NCBI RefSeq assembly: GCF_000023945.1
Contig: NC_013158.1
Coordinates: 372,001-436,000, forward strand
Direction: 5' to 3'
Source of the DNA: Halorhabdus utahensis DSM 12940
Lineage (GTDB): Archaea; Halobacteriota; Halobacteria; Halobacteriales; Haloarculaceae
DNA length: 64,000 nt
The translations under genes were made by a program, and so were the position numbers. Below the pieces are notes generated by a model. It saw nothing but the letters and a program-made list of their open reading frames with translations, ran no database searches and was not told the origin of the DNA. The first letter of the stretch is position 1; every line of letters begins with the position of its first letter. This document shows positions 34,823-42,631 of the stretch, one piece after another.

Positions 34823-36891
34823 TCTTCGAGTTCGGTCTTGGCGACCTCCGCGCCCGCGAACTCCAGGACTTCGACGGCACCGTCCCGGGAGTAGCCCTGT
34901 TCGAGCAGGGCCTCGATCCAGGCGTTTCGGTCGTCGTCGTCCATCTCCGAACTGGCGACCAGCGCGGAGAAGTTGATGTTGTGTTTCTTGTCTTCCCAGA
35001 GCTTTCGTTCGAGGGCCCGACGAAGCCGTTCGTTGTCCTGCGGGCTGAAGGTGTCGCCCTCGCGCGCCCGTCGGGAAACCCAGTTCGAGACTTCCTGGCG
35101 GAAGTCGTCCTTGCGGTCCTCGGGGATGTCGAGATGCTCCTCGACGCTGCGGAGGAACTGCTCGTCGGGTTCGGCCTCCCGGCCGGTGAGTTCGTCCTCG
35201 ACGGTGTCGTCGTCGATGTAGGCCATGACGTGGTCCATGTACTTCTCGCCCTGGCGCTGGATCTCCTCGACATCGTAGGCGAGCGCGTGGCGCACGTCGT
35301 CGATCGCCCGGTCGCGGTACTCCTCGCGGGTGAGTTCGAGGTAGCGGTAGTAGGTCTCGAAGCGCTCGGCGGGGATCGACCCGTGATGTTCGAGGTTGGC
35401 CTCGAAGTGGTTGAACGCCGTCAACGGCGAGAGGAAGTCCCGATCGCGGTGCATCGAGTCCATGATCGCCTCGGCGATCTCGTCGCCGATGAACCGTGGC
35501 GAGACGCCGTCCATGCCCTCGCCGATGTCCGCCGACTCGGCGGCCTCCTCCCGGAGTTTCTTGAGGTCGACATCCTCGGCCTCCTCATTCTCGCCGTTGT
35601 AGGCTTTGGCCTTCTGGAGGATCGAGACGGACGACTCGTCGGGTTCCTCGATACGGGTGAGCACGCCGAACAGGCCGGCCATCTCCAGGGTGTGGGGTTC
35701 GACGTGGATGTCCGGCAGGTCGGCGTTCCGGAGCATCTTCCGGTAGATCATCGCCTCGTCCCCGTAGGAGAGCACGTACGGGAAGTCGATGCGCTTGGTC
35801 CGGTCGTTGAACGCCTCCATCTTCTCGTCGCCCTTCTTCTCGCGGTACTCGGGCATGTTCGTCCGGCCGACGATCACCTGATCGATGTCGATCCGCGGGT
35901 TGTTGCGGGGTTTGATCGTCTGCTCCTGGGTCGCATGGAGGAAGTCATAGAGGAACTCCCGTTGAAGCTTGAGGAGCTCCTCCCCGGAGAAGATGCCGCG
36001 ATTGGCGTTACAGAACGCCCCGGAGTAGTCGAACGCGCGCGGATCGCTCTCGCCATAGACGGCGATCTTGCTGTAGTTGACGTCGCCAGTGAGTTCCGTC
36101 TCGTCCTGGTTTTTCTTGTCCTTGGGCTCGAACGTCTCGATCGCCTGGCGCATGTTCTCGTCTGCGACCAGCCGGATGATCTCGACGTGGTTTTCAAGGA
36201 CAGACTGGAGGTCATCGTCGTAGTGGGCGAGCAGTCGATCCATGTAGAACTCACTGGCGGGATCGGGAGACTGCTCGTTACGGATCGTATACGGTGCCTC
36301 CAGGGCTTCGTTGAGATCCTCGAGAACCCGGTCGCGCTGTTCCTGGGGCAACAGGACCAGTGGGTCCTGATTCATCGGCGATCGCACGGTATCGTCGTCA
36401 GGATCCTGGTCGGGGATGACGTCCCGGAGGTTCGTCCACCGGAAGGTGTACATCCGGCCGGCGTCCCGTATGGTATAATCCTCGAAGTACCGCCGAACCT
36501 GTCGGTCGAAGTCGGATTTGCCGGACCCAACAGGACCCAACAGGAGTTTGATCCGTTTCTCGGGGCCGAGTCCCCGCGAGCCACTCTTGACCTTGTTGAC
36601 GAACTCGTGGATCGCTTCGTGGATCACCCGGCCGTAGAAGGTGTTTTCGCCCTCGTCGAGCGGGTCTGTCGCGGCGAGTGCATACTCGACGACGCCCTCG
36701 TCCTCGTCGTACTCCGTCCCGTAATGGTCGAACATGTCCGCGACCCGCTGGTGTGCGTTGCGGGCGATCTTGGGTGATGCCTGGAGTTCGTCCAGATACC
36801 ACTGGAACGAACGGGTTTCCCGCAGGTCGGCCGGGATCGAATCCCGATAGTGTTCGTTGAGCGTTTCGAGGGTGTTTCTGGTGCCATTCAT
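34819..36891 (-). CDS. prkA: PrkA-type serine protein kinase, first copy
   Basis: 690 residues. The AAA+ domain has Walker A LLGPVGSGKSDFDRQVRRY (about 116-134), TFRWTNLRDVIPDQDP, and IDIDQVIVGRTNMPEYREKKGDEKMEAFNDRTKRIDFPY, a hallmark of PrkA/YeaG. The C-terminal part resembles the eukaryote-like kinase module only weakly. It probably phosphorylates targets under stress. First gene of the operon prkA-prkA-like-YeaH-SpoVR. Confidence 0.94.
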   Translation of the reverse strand: MNGTRNTLETLNEHYRDSIPADLRETRSFQWYLDELQASPKIARNAHQRVADMFDHYGTEYDEDEGVVEYALAATDPLDEGENTFYGRVIHEAIHEFVNKVKSGSRGLGPEKRIKLLLGPVGSGKSDFDRQVRRYFEDYTIRDAGRMYTFRWTNLRDVIPDQDPDDDTVRSPMNQDPLVLLPQEQRDRVLEDLNEALEAPYTIRNEQSPDPASEFYMDRLLAHYDDDLQSVLENHVEIIRLVADENMRQAIETFEPKDKKNQDETELTGDVNYSKIAVYGESDPRAFDYSGAFCNANRGIFSGEELLKLQREFLYDFLHATQEQTIKPRNNPRIDIDQVIVGRTNMPEYREKKGDEKMEAFNDRTKRIDFPYVLSYGDEAMIYRKMLRNADLPDIHVEPHTLEMAGLFGVLTRIEEPDESSVSILQKAKAYNGENEEAEDVDLKKLREEAAESADIGEGMDGVSPRFIGDEIAEAIMDSMHRDRDFLSPLTAFNHFEANLEHHGSIPAERFETYYRYLELTREEYRDRAIDDVRHALAYDVEEIQRQGEKYMDHVMAYIDDDTVEDELTGREAEPDEQFLRSVEEHLDIPEDRKDDFRQEVSNWVSRRAREGDTFSPQDNERLRRALERKLWEDKKHNINFSALVASSEMDDDDRNAWIEALLEQGYSRDGAVEVLEFAGAEVAKTELEE

Positions 36892-37348
36892 GCTATCACG
36901 ATCGGTTCATCCCACCTCGCCTGTTTCCGGGACACGTCAACGACCTGTCCGGGGCCGGGTATTGATGCGGGCGCATATATTGTCATGCGAATTCATACCA
37001 AGGCCGGCCCGAGAGAGACGCATCCCGGCAGAGCGGCGATAGCAGGAAACCACCGACGTTTTATGCTAGAAGTTTTTCAATTACTTAAACGTTGTCCTGG
37101 CTCGGGAGAGGTGGCTTACACGAGAACCCCAGAACAGACCGAGCACACCGATACTGCGTTGAGATGGGCCGGAAAGTTGCATCGGCTTCGATGGAAACCT
37201 GAACGGGGCCACAACCGACGACGATATCACCGGCGGGTCGGTGGCGGGGGGACAGAGACCGGGGACAGTGTCTTGGACCATGCCGCGGTACACTCGGGGA
37301 GACGACTCCAAACGAGACGTTCTTGCATCGAGGGACCGAACGGAATCT
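36892..37348. other. Intergenic between divergent genes
   Basis: Holds the promoter region of the prkA operon (CATATATT at about 36975, 80-90 nt before its start, suggesting a 5' leader) and that of the gene at 37349. An AT-rich stretch TTTTTCAATTACTTAAAC is at about 37073-37090. No further gene is seen. Confidence 0.45.
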
Positions 37349-37735
37349 GTGACCATTGCAGAGCTACCGACCGGGTGGGAGGTCTGGAGCGAAGAAGCAA
37401 CCAGACTCGTCCTCGTCTATCGACCCGACATCTTCGACACCGAAACGTTTCCTGCCCCGTGTCTGCCGACGCTGTACGTGACAAAAGGGACTCGCGACCG
37501 TCGCCCTGGTCGTCCGGATCCCGACGTGGACGATCCATGGCACGTGACGCTCTATCTCGAACCCGAGGTCGAGGGTGAGAATGACGCCTTCGATGATCGG
37601 GACGAAGCGCTCTCCGGAGCACTCGAACTCGCGAGGGCGTTCGATGCGGGCGAGCTCGACTATCGCTCCTGGTATCAGGTGCCGCGGGCGGCGTATCTCG
37701 ATCGTCTCGATGAACTTACCGGTCGAGGGACTTAA
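37349..37735 (+). CDS. DUF5820-like haloarchaeal protein
   Basis: 128 residues from GTG (TIAELPTGWEVWSEE). Conserved stretch VLVYRPDIFDTETFPAPCLPTLYVTKG, then WHVTLYLEPEVEG and ELDYRSWYQVPRAAYLDRLDELTG. This pattern is common in haloarchaea and I recall it as DUF5820; no function is known. An ATG 69 nt upstream (37280) would add an Arg-rich sequence not typical of the family, so the GTG is preferred. Confidence 0.75.
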   Translation: MTIAELPTGWEVWSEEATRLVLVYRPDIFDTETFPAPCLPTLYVTKGTRDRRPGRPDPDVDDPWHVTLYLEPEVEGENDAFDDRDEALSGALELARAFDAGELDYRSWYQVPRAAYLDRLDELTGRGT

Positions 37736-37761
37736 TCGGCGTGGCGGCGTAGGCCGCTGTA

Positions 37762-38214
37762 ATGACCCAGATAACGCTTCTCGGAACGCGACTCGCCGAA
37801 CCCGGTACGGAGTTCGTCTATCAAGGTGAGTCTCCCGCCTGCGACGGGTGTCCCTACCGTGACCAGTGTCTCAATCTCGACGTCGGTCGGCGATATCACG
37901 TGACGTCCATCCGTGACGGGGCGAGTACCTTGGACTGTGCTGTCCACGACGAGGGCGTCACCGCCATCGAGGTCGAGCCCGCACCGATCCAGGCCAACGT
38001 GACGAGTCAGAGTGCATACGCCGGCAGCAAAGTCGAACTCGAGGGGACCTGTCCCCACGAGGAGTGTCCGAGCCACGGTCTCTGTGAGCCGGCCGGGGCC
38101 GACTTCGAGACGCCCTACCGGATCGACAGCGTGATCGGCGATCCCCCACACGAGTACTGCATGCTCGACCGCGACCTCACGAAAGTGGAACTCGCACCCC
38201 CCGAGTCGGAGTGA
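37762..38214 (+). CDS. UPF0179 family protein
   Basis: 150 residues. Cysteine pairs SPACDGCPYRDQCLNLDVG and TCPHEECPSHGLCEPAG, plus HEYCMLDRDL at the end, make a multi-Cys site that is likely to hold an Fe-S cluster or zinc. UPF0179 is almost restricted to archaea and has no assigned role. The stop overlaps the next start by 4 nt (GTGA), so it is in an operon with the asparaginase-like gene. Confidence 0.9.
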   Translation: MTQITLLGTRLAEPGTEFVYQGESPACDGCPYRDQCLNLDVGRRYHVTSIRDGASTLDCAVHDEGVTAIEVEPAPIQANVTSQSAYAGSKVELEGTCPHEECPSHGLCEPAGADFETPYRIDSVIGDPPHEYCMLDRDLTKVELAPPESE

Positions 38215-39071
38215 CAGCCGTGCAAGTGATCGCTCACGGAGGGGCCGGGTCCTCACCCGATGATCCGTCTTCCCGCCAGGCTGTCCTCGACGACGCTGCT
38301 GCGAGCGGCCTCGAAGCGGAGACGCCCCTCGACACTGTCGTCGCGACCATCGCTCCGCTCGAATCCGACCCCGCGTTCAACGCTGGCGTCGGAAGTGCCG
38401 TACAGAGCGACGGGACAATTCGGACCGACGCGGGCGTGATGACCGACGACGGAGAGGTCGGTGCCGCCTGTGCGATGACCGGCGTCGAACACGCAATCGA
38501 CGCCGCGTGTGCCGTTCTCGAAAACACACCACACGTGCTCCTGGCCGGGGAGCGAGCCGTCGAGTTCGCTGGGGCTCACGGGATCGAGACCGACGCCGAT
38601 CTCTGGACGGACCGCACCCGGGATCGGTGGGGAGCGACCTCCCAACCGGGCGAGTCGGTCGCCGACCAACTCGCGTGGCTCGCCGAGCACTTCGACGGCC
38701 ACGACACCGTTGGCGCGGTGGCGACCGACGGCGAACGGATCGCGGCGGGTACCTCGACCGGCGGGCGCTGGGGTGCACTCGCGGGGCGCGTCGGTGACGT
38801 CCCACAGGTCGGGGCCGGCTTCTACGCCTCGCCGGCGGGTGGCGCAAGCGCGACCGGAGCCGGCGAAGACATCGCCCGCGACGCACTCGCACGGGCAGCC
38901 GTCGACCGACTGGAAGATGGACAACAACCCCAGACCGCAGCTGAAGCAGCGATAGCTTCGTTCGAAGGATCCGCGGAGGGAACTGCCGGCGTCATCGTCC
39001 TGGATACTGACGGCAACGCCGGAGCGGCCTACAACAGTGACGCGATGCAGACAGCAACCGCCGGGTTGTGA
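38211..39071 (+). CDS. Isoaspartyl peptidase / L-asparaginase (Ntn hydrolase)
   Basis: 286 residues from GTG, a plant-type asparaginase of the N-terminal nucleophile family: VIAHGGAGSS at the start, FNAGVGSAVQSDGTIRTDAGVM, and HDTVGAVATDGERIAAGTSTGGRWGALAGRVGDVPQVGAGFYA around the autocleavage site. The Thr of DTVGAV is the expected nucleophile after self-processing; Asp stands where Gly usually precedes it. It hydrolyses beta-aspartyl dipeptides or asparagine. Confidence 0.9.
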   Translation: MTAVQVIAHGGAGSSPDDPSSRQAVLDDAAASGLEAETPLDTVVATIAPLESDPAFNAGVGSAVQSDGTIRTDAGVMTDDGEVGAACAMTGVEHAIDAACAVLENTPHVLLAGERAVEFAGAHGIETDADLWTDRTRDRWGATSQPGESVADQLAWLAEHFDGHDTVGAVATDGERIAAGTSTGGRWGALAGRVGDVPQVGAGFYASPAGGASATGAGEDIARDALARAAVDRLEDGQQPQTAAEAAIASFEGSAEGTAGVIVLDTDGNAGAAYNSDAMQTATAGL

Positions 39072-39094
39072 CCGAGAGTCAGGGGTAGTTGCCT

Positions 39095-39180
39095 AATTCC
39101 GATATTTGCCATTTTGGCCGAGATTCTTTTAGCAATTTTAATTTATTGTCGCTTAGATCCAGCATAATTAATCTTCACAG
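39095..39180. other. AT-rich intergenic patch
   Basis: Within 39121-39180 about 43 of 60 bases are A or T, against about 40% in the surrounding DNA. It includes TTTAATTTATTG and AATTAATC. It may hold a terminator for the gene to its left and a promoter for the gene at 39281. Confidence 0.4.
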
Positions 39181-39280
39181 CGGCTAATACCGACACAGCC
39201 GTAACGCTGAAATCGGTCAGGGAGGATCACTCTGCCATGCAACGATCGAGCGGGTCCCGAGGGGATGGGTGGAGGCGACA

Positions 39281-39907
39281 ATGATCGACCAGCGGATCGT
39301 CGACAGAGCCGAGACCCTCGCCGAAATGGCACCGGACGATTCGGTGACAGCGGAGGTACTAGCCGGTCGGGAAGGACGCTTTACGACGGCCACACCGCTT
39401 GCAGCACCACCGGTGACGTACCTCGAAGACACGGAGGCACCAGCGTACGTCCTGACGAACAAGAAGCGAGGTATCGGGCTCGGATCGAAACGAAATACGA
39501 CAGCCCCAGCGGGGGAGCGACGGACAGTCATCCTGGTCACCGGGCGGCGGACGCTCTGTCTGGTCGGTGGGGAATCGTCCGACGATGTGATCGAAGTTCC
39601 CCACGAGTCAGTTGCAAAGGCCGTTTACAGCACTGGCTTCCGTGGCCACCGAATCGGACTGCGAACCCCTCGCCAGCAGTATCACTGCTGGATTCACCGA
39701 AATACGAAAGAATCGCTGCTTGAGGCATCGACCGAATTCATCGAAGCGCGACAGCCGGAGGACCCGGAGCCGCTCGATGGCGACGACGCGAGTCGACTCA
39801 CGTATCGAGGGCGTCCGGTCACGCGCGAGCAGCTGGCGGATCAATCCGAACAATCAGCCGACGACCGTTCTCTCACGTATCGTGGACAGCCACTCGAGGA
39901 TTCCTGA
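39281..39907 (+). CDS. Haloarchaeal protein with PH-like domain and two LTYRG motifs
   Basis: 208 residues from MIDQRIVDRAETLAEM; a GTG 12 nt earlier is possible. After a short helical lead the centre (YVLTNKKRGIGLG, TVILVTGRRTLCLVGG, DVIEVPHESVAKAVYSTGFRGHRIGLRTPRQQYHCWI) has the strand pattern of a bacterial PH-like domain. The tail repeats SRLTYRGRPV and SLTYRGQPL, a short motif of unknown role. Cytosolic, no membrane segment. Function unknown. Confidence 0.72.
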   Translation: MIDQRIVDRAETLAEMAPDDSVTAEVLAGREGRFTTATPLAAPPVTYLEDTEAPAYVLTNKKRGIGLGSKRNTTAPAGERRTVILVTGRRTLCLVGGESSDDVIEVPHESVAKAVYSTGFRGHRIGLRTPRQQYHCWIHRNTKESLLEASTEFIEARQPEDPEPLDGDDASRLTYRGRPVTREQLADQSEQSADDRSLTYRGQPLEDS

Positions 39908-39916
39908 GTGGGGCTA

Positions 39917-40960
39917 CTACTCGACCAGTGCGAGCACGTCGTCGAAAAACGCAAGCGAGTCGTTGGGGCCCGGATTCGCCTCGGGGTGGTACTGGCGGGT
40001 GATGATGTTCAGGTCGTCGTTTTCTAAGCCTTCCGGCGTGTCGTCATTGACGTTGATCTGGGTCACCTCGAGCGTCTCGCCGGGATCGGCCACCGTGTAG
40101 CCGTGGTTCTGGGTCGTCATCACGACCTGGTCGGTCCGGAGATCGCGGACCGGTTGATTGACGCCGCGGTGGCCGAACTCCATCTTCTCGGTGTCGCCAC
40201 CGAGGGCGTTCGCGACGACCTGCTGGCCGAGACAGATACCAGCCAGCGGGAGATCCCCGACGTATTCGTCGACGAGTTCGGCCGCGGCCTCGAAGTTCTC
40301 GGGATCGCCGGGCCCGTTCGAAATGAAGAGGAGATCGGGGTCCAGATCCTGGACCGCTTCGGGCGTCGTGTCGTACGGCAGGACGTGGACGACCGCATCG
40401 CGTTCGACCAGTGACTCCTGGATCGAGCCCTTCGCGCCACAGTCGATCAGCGCGACATCGGGGCCGTCGCCGCCTTCGTTGTAGACGACGGGTTCACTCA
40501 CGCTGACCTGGTTCCCGATGTCCGCGTGGTCGCTCATGTGCTTGCACTGCCGGAGTTCGGCCAGGGCATCTTCCTCGGTGGCATCCTCACCGGCCGCGAT
40601 CCCGCACTTCATCGCGCCCTCGTCGCGGATCTCGGTCACGAGTTCGCGCGTGTCGATGTGATCGACGGCGGGCCGCCCCTCAGTCTGGAGCCACTCGGCG
40701 ACGTCGTCGGTCAACTCGCGGGCGACGACCGCGCGCGGGTGGACGCGATCGGACTCGAATCGCTCCTCGCGGACTCCGTAGTTCCCGATCAGTGGGTACG
40801 AGAAGGTGAGGATCTGTTCCTCGTAGGAGGGGTCCGTCAGGCTCTCCTCGTAGCCGGTGTAGGCAGTCGTAAAGACCAGTTCGCCACGGGCCGTTCCCGG
40901 CGAGCGAGCGCGGGCTTCGACGACGCGCTCACCCTCCAGGGCCACATAGGCATCCGTCAT
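39917..40960 (-). CDS. carA: Carbamoyl-phosphate synthase small subunit
   Basis: 347 residues. The N-terminal CPSase domain (FTTAYTGYEESLTDPSYEEQILTFSYPLIGNYG) precedes a class I glutamine amidotransferase with the nucleophile Cys in LAGICLGQQ and His/Glu in QYHPEANPGP. It supplies ammonia to CarB for arginine and pyrimidines. carB is not in view. It is divergent from an Lrp-type regulator gene, an arrangement that suggests control by that protein. Confidence 0.96.
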   Translation of the reverse strand: MTDAYVALEGERVVEARARSPGTARGELVFTTAYTGYEESLTDPSYEEQILTFSYPLIGNYGVREERFESDRVHPRAVVARELTDDVAEWLQTEGRPAVDHIDTRELVTEIRDEGAMKCGIAAGEDATEEDALAELRQCKHMSDHADIGNQVSVSEPVVYNEGGDGPDVALIDCGAKGSIQESLVERDAVVHVLPYDTTPEAVQDLDPDLLFISNGPGDPENFEAAAELVDEYVGDLPLAGICLGQQVVANALGGDTEKMEFGHRGVNQPVRDLRTDQVVMTTQNHGYTVADPGETLEVTQINVNDDTPEGLENDDLNIITRQYHPEANPGPNDSLAFFDDVLALVE

Positions 40961-41011
40961 TACGAGATCCGTATGAAAGGTCGGCAGATAAGCGTTGCTT
41001 TCGAAGAATCG

Positions 41012-41026
41012 TTACGAAATTCGTAA
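41012..41026. promoter_or_regulatory. Near-perfect 15-nt palindrome between carA and lrp
   Basis: TTACGAAATTCGTAA: two 7-nt arms around one central base, 52 nt from the carA start and 37 nt from the lrp start. The size and symmetry suit an operator of the neighbouring Lrp/AsnC protein. The function is inferred. Confidence 0.5.
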
Positions 41027-41062
41027 TCCTCAAGTGATGACCCGCAGTAGCTACCAATCTCG

Positions 41063-41476
41063 ATGGACGATCTGGACAGGGAAATTCTGAGTATCCTCCG
41101 GCGCGACGCTCGCACCCCCTATACGGAGATCGCAGACGACGTCGGCACCTCCGAGGGGACCGTCCGGAATCGGGTCGAGCAGCTCGTCGAGGACGGAACC
41201 ATCGAACGGTTCACCGTCGCGACCCAGACGGGTAACGTCAAGGCGATGATCGAGATCGCCGTCGACGTCAATGTCGACCACAACGCCCTCGCGGACACCT
41301 TCGTCGAGTGGGCCGAGGTCGACTTCGTCTGGGAAGTCAGCGGCGAGGAGGACGTCGTGTTGATCGTCGATTGCACCGACACCAGCGAGGTCAACGAGCT
41401 CATCACGCGGGCACGTGAACGCGACGAAGTTATGGGGACGAAGACGAGGCTGATCCTCGAGGAGCGCGTTGGATAG
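41063..41476 (+). CDS. Lrp/AsnC-family transcriptional regulator
   Basis: 137 residues. The helix-turn-helix MDDLDREILSILRRDARTPYTEIADDVGTSEGTVRNRVEQLVEDGTIERFTV is classic AsnC. The RAM ligand-binding domain (VKAMIEIAVDVNVD, VDFVWEVSGEEDVVLIVDCTD, INELITRARERDEVMGTKTRLIL) follows. Its divergence from carA points to control of carbamoyl-phosphate or amino-acid metabolism. The last 27 nt of coding sequence belong to the 68-nt tandem repeat. Confidence 0.93.
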   Translation: MDDLDREILSILRRDARTPYTEIADDVGTSEGTVRNRVEQLVEDGTIERFTVATQTGNVKAMIEIAVDVNVDHNALADTFVEWAEVDFVWEVSGEEDVVLIVDCTDTSEVNELITRARERDEVMGTKTRLILEERVG

Positions 41477-41696
41477 TGAGCGGTTGTCGGGTTGTGTCGA
41501 GGATCCGCCGAGTGTGGCTGATCCTCGAGGAGCGCGTTGGATAGTGAGCGGTTGTCGGGTTGTGTCGAGGATCCGCCGAGTGTGGCTGATCCTCGAGGAG
41601 CGCGTTGGATAGTGAGCGGTTGTCGGGTTGTGTCGAGGATCCGCCGAGTGTGGCTGATCCTCGAGGAGCGCGTTGGATAGTGAGCGGTTGTCGGGT
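41448..41696. repeat. 68-nt perfect tandem repeat, 3.7 copies
   Basis: GGCTGATCCTCGAGGAGCGC starts at 41448, 41516, 41584 and 41652, exactly 68 nt apart; the last copy breaks off at 41696. The first begins inside the last codons of lrp. Each full unit contains an inverted repeat TCGAGGATC/GATCCTCGA. No difference between copies was seen, so the expansion is recent or under homogenising repair. Confidence 0.9.
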
Positions 41697-41743
41697 GTCG
41701 GAAGCGAAGACTGTTTGAACCAGCCTTCCTACGTGATAGCTAT

Positions 41744-42307
41744 ATGAGTACGGAGGCAGATTCGACGGTCACTCACGAGAATGCGGGCGAAGACGTCATC
41801 GCGGTCGACGCAGAGGACAACCCTGAAGATCTCGTCAATCGGTTGGACGCCCATACCGGTGAAGGGATTCGTCACCGGGCGTTTACCGCGCTGTTGTTCG
41901 ATCAGGATGACAACATTCTGCTCGCCCAGCGCTCGCCCGAGAAACGACTCTGGGACACGTACTGGGACGGGACTGTCGCCTCCCATCCCGTCGAAGGGCA
42001 GACGCAGGTCGAAGCGACTCGCCAGCGTCTCGAAGAGGAACTCGGTGTCACACCCGACCAGTATGACAACCTGGACGTGACCGACCGGTTCGAGTACAAG
42101 CGCTACTACATGGACGAGGGCGTCGAGTACGAGGTCTGTTCCGTGCTACAGGCCACGCTGACCGACACGTCCCTCGACCCTGATCCGGCCGAAGTGGCTG
42201 GCCTGATGTGGGTGCCCTACGATCGTCTCTACGAGAACCCGCGCTGGTATCGGCAACTCCGGCTATGCCCCTGGTTCGAGATTGCGATGCGACGCGATCT
42301 GGAGTGA
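41744..42307 (+). CDS. idi: Isopentenyl-diphosphate delta-isomerase, type 1
   Basis: 187 residues of the Nudix-fold IDI family: HRAFTALLFDQDDNILLAQRSPEKRLWDTYWDGTVASHPVEG, and EYEVCSVLQATL. It interconverts IPP and DMAPP, the start of archaeal lipid synthesis. The catalytic Cys of E. coli IDI (in NSVCGHP) corresponds here to A79 in GTVASHP; the partner Glu is kept (E130). I recall the same variant in other haloarchaea. Annotation as IDI is secure by fold, but not its mechanism. Confidence 0.9.
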   Translation: MSTEADSTVTHENAGEDVIAVDAEDNPEDLVNRLDAHTGEGIRHRAFTALLFDQDDNILLAQRSPEKRLWDTYWDGTVASHPVEGQTQVEATRQRLEEELGVTPDQYDNLDVTDRFEYKRYYMDEGVEYEVCSVLQATLTDTSLDPDPAEVAGLMWVPYDRLYENPRWYRQLRLCPWFEIAMRRDLE

Positions 42308-42403
42308 GCGGCGTCAATATATTTTCCGTCGAAAGTTCAGGAGGTGTCTCACTTTGACGTCTGAGCCGAAATCCCGAAAAAGCGGAGTCCCCTACCCACG
42401 GAC

Positions 42404-42601
42404 ATGGCATTGACGATCACTGTCACCGGCATGAGCTGTGAACACTGCGAACAGACCGTTCGAGAGGCACTACAAGCCGTCGACGGGGTGACGAACGCGA
42501 CAGTCGATCGCGAGGCCGAACAGGCCACCGTCGAGGGGGCGGACGACCCCGGCGTACTCGTCGCGGCTGTCGAAGACGCCGGCTACGAGGCCGAAGCCTG
42601 A
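42404..42601 (+). CDS. Heavy-metal-associated (HMA) domain protein, CopZ-like
   Basis: 65 residues, a single HMA domain: ITVTGMSCEHCEQTVREALQAVDGVTNATVD, with the MxCxxC copper motif as MSCEHC at about 9-14. Probably a copper chaperone. No copper ATPase gene is adjacent, so its partner lies elsewhere. Confidence 0.92.
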   Translation: MALTITVTGMSCEHCEQTVREALQAVDGVTNATVDREAEQATVEGADDPGVLVAAVEDAGYEAEA

Positions 42602-42631
42602 CTGCCGAGACCGAAGCAGCGGGGTCGTCGA

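Noticed and set aside
34981-36777. A 598-codon open frame antisense to prkA
   Set aside because: Same reason; the minus-strand frame encodes a complete PrkA protein with all motifs.
41448-41696. CRISPR array
   Set aside because: The repeats are head-to-tail copies of a 68-nt unit with no spacers, and no cas genes are present.
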